This document shows, one piece after another, positions 43,330 to 47,484 of a stretch of DNA of 47,484 bases (positions are counted from its first letter, which is position 1; the number at the start of each line of letters is the position of its first letter). The notes below the pieces were generated by a model that was not told where the DNA came from, did not search any database, and saw nothing but the letters and a program-made list of their open reading frames with translations. The stretch comes from an uncultured Bacteroidia bacterium (GTDB lineage: Bacteria; Bacteroidota; Bacteroidia; Bacteroidales; Prolixibacteraceae), in the NCBI GenBank assembly GCA_903854235.1, contig CAINVV010000020.1:1-47484 (forward strand), written 5' to 3'. Position numbers and translations under genes: made by a program.

Positions 43330-45303
43330 TTAAACGGAAAATAACCCTGCAGCTTTTGAAATCTGCTCTGTTTTGCCCAAAATGTAGGCTACATCTCCTT
43401 CGCAGAAAATGAGGGAAGGCTTTGGCCTGTCAATCACTTTCTGATCCCGTTTCAGTGCTACCAGGGTAATTCCGTACAACTGCCTCAGTTGAGCGTCCAG
43501 CAGGGTTTGACCGATGATTGGCGCATTCATCTGGATCTCCATTGGAATGATTTCCACATCGGGAATATCCTTGGAAATGTTGTACCGCGAATTGCCGTTC
43601 TCCTCCAGAAAAATGCCATAATGATCGTTTCGAATCTGGTCGATTGCACTGTCAATCTCCTTCCGTGGCAGGAGGAAATTGGCCATCACCCGCTCAAACA
43701 GATCAATGGCGGTCTCAAATTCTTCCGGTATCACCTGGGTAGCGCCGATCTTGTAGAGCGCTTCAATGTCCTCGATGTGCCTGGTTCGGACGACGATGGC
43801 CGCGTGTTTGTTCAATTGCCTGACCTTGTTGATGATGACGGTCAGTACATCCAGTTTTCCAATGGAGATCACCACGATGTGCGCATTGGGAACATAGGCT
43901 TTTTCCAGGATTGGAAGATTGAAGGCATCTCCATATACGACTGTTTCTCCTTTTTCCTGGCGCTGACGGGCAATTTCGGGATCAAAAACAATGGAAACAT
44001 AAGGGAGATGGTAGTGTTTGGCCATTTTGGAGAGGTTTTGTGCCCGGGAATCCTTTCCGATCAGCACCAGATGATTTTGAAGAACCGGAATTTCGATCTG
44101 TTTCAACGGGAAGAGTCCCTCGATCATAAATCTTGGAATCGGCAGTCTGAGTAACCATCCCGAAATGGTCGATCCCAGCCGGATCACAAAAGGGGAGATG
44201 GACATGGTGATGATGGCTACCGCCAGTAAAATCTGGTAGTAGAAGTCGTTGATGATCGAGAAATCTTTCCCCTGTTTGGCCAGGATAAAGGAGAACTCCC
44301 CCACCTGGCTCAGGGCAACTCCCACCAGGATGGTTCCCTTGAAGGTATGTCCAAGCAGAAAGGCTGTTAGTGCCCCGATCATCATTTTTACGAAAATCAC
44401 CAGTACCACAATGATCAGAATTACGGAAAAATGTTCCCCCACAAAGGAGAGATCCAGCAACATTCCGATGGAAACGAAAAAGAAGCTGGTAAAGGTATCC
44501 CGGAAGGTGATCAGGTTGCCAAAGGCATCGTGGCTATATTCCGATTCCGAGATCATCAGCCCGGCAAGGAAAGCGCCAAAGGCAAGCGGCATTCCCATCT
44601 GGTAAGTCATCAGGGCGACCGAGAGGCAGATGAGCAGGACAATCATCATAAAGAGCTCCTGGTTACGGGTCAGCGCAATTCTGTGCAGCAGCCGGGGCAT
44701 GATCCACCTGTTTCCGATGTACAGGAAACCGATGATGAACGCAGATTTTCCTGCCAGAAGGAAGAGCTGTCTTCCGTAATCGATCTCTCCTCCACCCAGA
44801 AACGGAGTGAAAAGCATCAAGGGAACCAGCACCACATCCTGAAAAATGAGAATTCCCAAGACAGTCCTACCATAATTGGAGGTGATTTCAGATCGGTCCT
44901 GTAGTATTTTCAATACCACCGCCGTACTGCTGAGGGCAGTCAGAAAGCCGATGAAAAGCGATGCCTTCCAGTTGAGGTTAAAAAAGTGCACCAACAGGGT
45001 TGTAACCAGCGTGGTGAGTGAAAGTTGCAGAAACCCGCCCAAAAAAACCCTTCGCCGGATTTTGAACAGGTGGTTGAGTGAAAACTCCATTCCGATCATG
45101 AAAAGAAGCAGGACGACTCCAATTTCGGCCATCAGTTCAATCTCCAACGGGGCCTTGATGATTCCCATCAGCTTCGGCCCAACCAGGACGCCCGTCAGCA
45201 TATAGCCAATGATGGTTGGGACTTTTATCCTGGTAAACAAATAGTTGACAAAGGATGAAAGCGCAAAGATGATGACGATGTCCTTTAATACGGAGAGTTC
45301 CAT
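43330..45303 (-). CDS. CPA2 monovalent cation:H+ antiporter with TrkA domains (KefB-like)
   Basis: A potassium or sodium/proton exchanger of the inner membrane. The start MELSVLKD gives 657 aa; an ATG at 45330 would add residues from a repeat. About 12 hydrophobic helices span residues 1-375, including PTIIGYMLTGVLVGP, MFSLNHL-like FSLNHLFKIRRRVF, TALSSTAVVLKIL and GAFLAGLMISESEYSHD, all CPA2 signatures. A TrkA-N Rossmann domain (about 405-525) begins LVLIGKDSRAQNL, a degenerate GxGxxG. A TrkA-C domain (about 575-655) ends the protein. TrkA domains suggest gating by nucleotides. The glycosyltransferase gene lies upstream on the same strand, separated by an inverted repeat pair. Confidence 0.92.
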   Translation of the reverse strand: MELSVLKDIVIIFALSSFVNYLFTRIKVPTIIGYMLTGVLVGPKLMGIIKAPLEIELMAEIGVVLLLFMIGMEFSLNHLFKIRRRVFLGGFLQLSLTTLVTTLLVHFFNLNWKASLFIGFLTALSSTAVVLKILQDRSEITSNYGRTVLGILIFQDVVLVPLMLFTPFLGGGEIDYGRQLFLLAGKSAFIIGFLYIGNRWIMPRLLHRIALTRNQELFMMIVLLICLSVALMTYQMGMPLAFGAFLAGLMISESEYSHDAFGNLITFRDTFTSFFFVSIGMLLDLSFVGEHFSVILIIVVLVIFVKMMIGALTAFLLGHTFKGTILVGVALSQVGEFSFILAKQGKDFSIINDFYYQILLAVAIITMSISPFVIRLGSTISGWLLRLPIPRFMIEGLFPLKQIEIPVLQNHLVLIGKDSRAQNLSKMAKHYHLPYVSIVFDPEIARQRQEKGETVVYGDAFNLPILEKAYVPNAHIVVISIGKLDVLTVIINKVRQLNKHAAIVVRTRHIEDIEALYKIGATQVIPEEFETAIDLFERVMANFLLPRKEIDSAIDQIRNDHYGIFLEENGNSRYNISKDIPDVEIIPMEIQMNAPIIGQTLLDAQLRQLYGITLVALKRDQKVIDRPKPSLIFCEGDVAYILGKTEQISKAAGLFSV

Positions 45304-45313
45304 GATGACAAGG

Positions 45314-45447
45314 CAAAAGGATAAAGGCAAAAGTAAAGAACGCCTCGAACTATATTTGCGAACGATTGAATATTTAAACCAAATTACTCAAAAATTTTGC
45401 GCCATTTCCGGAGTCCCACACTTTTGCCTTTAACCTTTTGACTTTGT
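45314..45447. repeat. Inverted pair of heptamer arrays
   Basis: Arms 45314-45334 and 45420-45440 are inverted repeats of 21 nt with one mismatch. Each arm is made of 7-nt units of GGCAAAA/GGATAAA type. The right arm extends into the last codons of the glycosyltransferase gene. The 85-bp centre has no gene. Confidence 0.8.
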
Positions 45448-46389
45448 CTTCTTATCAATCAAGTATCGGTTTCGTTCAGACGACGAGCGGGAGATCAGTT
45501 CTCCCAGGAATCCGGCCAGAAAAAGTTGTGTACCTAGAATCATTGCGGTTAAGGCGATGTAAAAATAGGGGCTCTGGGTAACCCTTTCCAAAAGAATGCC
45601 TTGCAGTTGCTGATAGATCTTGTATCCACCCAGCCAGGCGATAGCCAGGAACCCACATAAAAACATCAGTGAGCCCAGTGTACCGAAAAGGTGCATCGGC
45701 CGCTTGCCAAAGCGTGAAATGAAAGAGATGGACATCAGGTCGAGGTATCCGAAGATGAACCGGCTCAGTCCGAATTTGGTGGTACCATACTTCCGTGCCT
45801 GGTGCTGGACGACCATCTCCCCAATCCTTGAAAAGCCGGCCTGTTTGGCCATGTAGGGGATGTAACGATGCATTTCTCCATACACCTCAATGCTTTTCAC
45901 CACATCGTTGCGGTAGGCTTTTAATCCACAGTTGAAGTCGTGCAGCTTAATACCGGTGACCCTGCTTGCCGTTGCATTGTATAACTTACTGGGTAGCCTT
46001 TTGGAGATGGGGTCAAAACGTTTCTTCTTCCAGCCTGAAACAAGATCATATCCCTCCTCCCTAATCATCCGGTACAGGGCTGGAATTTCGTCGGGACTGT
46101 CCTGCAGATCGGCATCCATGGTAATAACGACGTCTCCTGTGGCCTCTTCGAAGCCGGTGTGGAGGGCGGCCGATTTTCCGTAATTTCGTCTAAACCTGAC
46201 TCCTTTCACGGAGGGATTGATCAGGGATTGTGATTCGATCCATTGCCAGGATTCATCTGTACTTCCGTCGTCTATGAACCAGATCTCATAGGTGAAGGAG
46301 GAGGCCTTCATCACACGGTCGATCCAGGCACTCAGTTCAGGCAAAGATTCCACCTCATTGTACAGTGGAACAACAACAGAAATATTCAT
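45430..46389 (-). CDS. GT2 family glycosyltransferase (DPM1/GtrB-like)
   Basis: A membrane-bound enzyme that probably transfers a sugar from a nucleotide donor to undecaprenyl phosphate or another lipid. The 319-aa protein has a GT-A domain with VVVPLYNEVESLPEL, FIDDGSTDESW and the DxD motif in TMDADLQDSPDEIP. VSGWKKKRFDP and FNCGLKAYRNDV follow. Two C-terminal transmembrane helices (about 232-255 and 270-295) are typical of GtrB/ArnC-like proteins. It lies 61 bp behind the DUF4199 gene, a pairing often seen in Bacteroidetes. The C-terminal IDKKTKSKG and stop codon lie in a heptamer repeat, so the last residues may be variable. Sugar and acceptor are unknown. Confidence 0.9.
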   Translation of the reverse strand: MNISVVVPLYNEVESLPELSAWIDRVMKASSFTYEIWFIDDGSTDESWQWIESQSLINPSVKGVRFRRNYGKSAALHTGFEEATGDVVITMDADLQDSPDEIPALYRMIREEGYDLVSGWKKKRFDPISKRLPSKLYNATASRVTGIKLHDFNCGLKAYRNDVVKSIEVYGEMHRYIPYMAKQAGFSRIGEMVVQHQARKYGTTKFGLSRFIFGYLDLMSISFISRFGKRPMHLFGTLGSLMFLCGFLAIAWLGGYKIYQQLQGILLERVTQSPYFYIALTAMILGTQLFLAGFLGELISRSSSERNRYLIDKKTKSKG

Positions 46390-46450
46390 GAGCCGGTGTT
46401 AAAATATAGTGGATCCCACAGATGCGGGATGAATGTTGATCAATGGATTG

Positions 46451-47008
46451 CTACTGTTCGTACCCTTCCTCATCCGTTTCAACCTCGTAAAACGGATTTT
46501 CAGGCTCTTTCTTGAAAAAGATGGCCATAATCAGGGAGAAGATGAACCCCATCAGGGTAATGGTGAATACCTGGGCAAAGGATAGAATCGCTGGAGTCAT
46601 GAAATTTTTCTGGGCTCCAAGGGCCTTTTCCACGAAATCGTCCTTGTAACCCTGGGCGAGTAATTTTTCCTCCATCGTAGAGAGCATTTTTTCAATCAAT
46701 CCCGGTTCTATAAATTTGTAGAGAATGTAGGTAAAGATGGCAAAAAGGATGGCCCCAAAGAGGGATACCAAGGTGCCAAGGCCCAGTGCCCTGGAATAGG
46801 GAAGCCCCTCGTCCGTGTTCAATCTTGCAAAGGACCACATGGCAAAACCCGTTCCACCGATGAGAATGGCATACGTCAAAAATCCGGATACTTCGGAAAA
46901 CGGATTGCCTGATATGTAGAATATCAGGAGGTTCATGATCAGCGCAAGGCCCATGTAAAGACCGTGCATCATGGCAAAATAGTTGACTGAGTGATGTTCG
47001 TGTTCCAT
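46451..47008 (-). CDS. DUF4199 membrane protein
   Basis: A 185-aa protein with four predicted transmembrane helices: ALIMNLLIFYISG, GFLTYAILIGGTGFAMW, LGTLVSLFGAILFAIFTYILY and FAQVFTITLMGFIFSLIMAIFF. A charged amphipathic stretch (about 110-145, MLSTMEEKLLAQGYKDDFVEKAL) lies between helices three and four. The layout matches DUF4199, of unknown function. The start MEHEHHSVNYFAMMHG is the usual family start; ATG 47062 lies upstream of a -7 box and is rejected. It is probably co-transcribed with the glycosyltransferase gene. Confidence 0.85.
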   Translation of the reverse strand: MEHEHHSVNYFAMMHGLYMGLALIMNLLIFYISGNPFSEVSGFLTYAILIGGTGFAMWSFARLNTDEGLPYSRALGLGTLVSLFGAILFAIFTYILYKFIEPGLIEKMLSTMEEKLLAQGYKDDFVEKALGAQKNFMTPAILSFAQVFTITLMGFIFSLIMAIFFKKEPENPFYEVETDEEGYEQ

Positions 47009-47039
47009 AAAGCAAGATGTTTTGAGTCGAATTGTAGAA

Positions 47040-47047
47040 CAAATATA
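47040..47047 (-). promoter_or_regulatory. -7 box TATATTTG for the DUF4199 gene
   Basis: Exact TAnnTTTG on the - strand, 31 bp before the start codon. The nearest TTTG upstream is only 12 bp away, too close for a standard -33 box. Confidence 0.45.
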
Positions 47048-47172
47048 TTCTAAATTTGGCAAAACCTTTCCATGACACGAAATTGGCTGAAAATAAATTG
47101 AATCGGTAACTAATTGTATACTATCGTGGTGAGCTTAAAGTTATAAAAAAAACTACCGGAAGTTTTTTTTTA

Positions 47173-47203
47173 TTTGGTACAAAACGATTTTTTCCTACTT
47201 TTG
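47173..47203 (+). promoter_or_regulatory. Promoter of the SRP RNA gene
   Basis: TTTG (47173-47176) and TACTTTTG (47196-47203) fit both boxes of the Bacteroidetes promoter with a 19-bp spacer. The RNA would start 4-6 bp later. The -7 box is identical to that of the ilv-leu operon. Confidence 0.88.
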
Positions 47204-47207
47204 CGGC

Positions 47208-47304
47208 GGGTAAGTCCTGCACGATCAGCTCCTGTCGAACTCCCCCAGGGTCGGAAGACAGCAAGGGTAGATGGTCGCAGCGGTGCGATGTAGGTAGCTT
47301 ACCC
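47208..47304 (+). ncRNA. ffs: Signal recognition particle RNA (small bacterial type)
   Basis: About 97 nt. The ends pair (GGGTAAG with CTTACCC). The Ffh-binding apex is recognised by AGGGTCGGAAGACAGCAAGG with its GGAA tetraloop and asymmetric loop, close to E. coli 4.5S RNA. It targets nascent membrane and secreted proteins with Ffh. It lies directly behind a strong promoter and only 4 nt before tRNA-Thr. Confidence 0.9.
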
Positions 47305-47308
47305 ACTT

Positions 47309-47382
47309 GCCGAATTAGCTCAGTTGGCCAGAGCACGTGATTTGTAATCTCGGGGTCGTCAGTTCGAATCTGACATTCGGCT
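47309..47382 (+). tRNA. tRNA-Thr (anticodon TGT)
   Basis: Acceptor GCCGAAT pairs with ATTCGGC, with T as discriminator base. The D arm is GCTC/GAGC, the anticodon loop TTTGTAA, and the T arm GTCAG-TTCGAAT-CTGAC. The anticodon stem CGTGA/TCTCG has one T-T mismatch. CCA is not encoded. It is probably processed from one transcript with the SRP RNA. Confidence 0.95.
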
Positions 47383-47458
47383 CATCAAGTTCTTAACGTT
47401 AGCAGGGAAACTCCAAAGTTGGATGTTTTGTCCCGGAAAAAATTTCAATGGAATATCC

Positions 47459-47484
47459 GGGGAGATACCAAAGCGGCCAACTGG
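47459..47484 (+). tRNA. tRNA 5' part, probably tRNA-Tyr, cut by window end
   Basis: GGGGAGATACC followed by AAGCGGCCAACTGG resembles the acceptor 5' strand and D arm of a class II tRNA, most like Bacteroidetes tRNA-Tyr. The Thr-Tyr order also fits the common Thr-Tyr-Gly-Thr-tuf gene cluster. The anticodon lies outside the window. Confidence 0.65.

Noticed and set aside
45351-45358. TATATTTG on the + strand as a promoter
   Set aside because: No TTTG at the right distance and the only thing downstream is the antisense of the glycosyltransferase gene.
47145-47170. AAAAAAAACT/AGTTTTTTTT hairpin before the SRP RNA as a terminator
   Set aside because: It lies between two divergent starts, so no transcript needs ending there; the stem is almost only A-T pairs. 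It may be chance or an insulator.

Overview
The window reads as chromosomal DNA of a Bacteroidota bacterium, most likely a Bacteroidales or Marinilabiliales relative. This rests on several promoter-like sites with a TTTG box about 18-22 bp before TAnnTTTG, on families typical of the phylum (DUF3472, DUF4199, CarboxypepD_reg-like, FadL/OmpP1, cyclically permuted mutarotase), on almost no purine-rich ribosome binding sites, and on short degenerate tandem repeats in many spacers. No phage, transposase, integrase or CRISPR array was found.

Region 1 (1-10654, + strand) is a sialoglycan scavenging locus. It holds a sialidase cut by the left edge, a GH20 hexosaminidase, a sialate O-acetylesterase, N-acetylneuraminate lyase, a lipoprotein mutarotase of kelch type, an AGE-type ManNAc/GlcNAc epimerase, an MFS transporter and a secreted SGNH esterase. 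Together they release, de-acetylate, import and cleave sialic acid and convert ManNAc to GlcNAc, the route known from Bacteroides fragilis nanLET. A bidirectional terminator closes the region.

Region 2 (10755-13802) has an unknown lipoprotein, a papain-like protease without a signal peptide, and a secreted DUF3472 protein whose 3' end runs into leuB.

Region 3 (13753-26060, - strand) is one ilvD-ilvB-ilvN-ilvC-leuA-leuC-leuD-(second leuA/cimA-like)-leuB operon. Upstream of ilvD lie a promoter, a 20-residue leader peptide with ten consecutive Leu/Val/Ile codons, an antiterminator and an intrinsic terminator, which is a complete attenuation device. Five spacers inside the operon carry degenerate 7- or 8-nt tandem repeats starting at or near the preceding stop codon.

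Region 4 (26340-47008) is a mixed envelope and housekeeping segment: PBP4-like dacB, a patatin/POTRA/barrel protein, a CarboxypepD_reg-like protein, enolase, a secreted unknown, an FAD/Fe-S dehydrogenase, an NrfD-cytochrome c pair, an AI-2E family permease, a FadL-like porin, a CPA2 antiporter, a GT2 glycosyltransferase and a DUF4199 protein. Two envelope genes 11 kb apart (30405 and 41531) share a gapless 69-nt leader element holding two tandem micro-ORFs. This is the most novel signal in the window.

Region 5 (47173-47484) holds a promoter, the SRP RNA, tRNA-Thr(TGT) four bases later, and the start of a tRNA that is probably Tyr.
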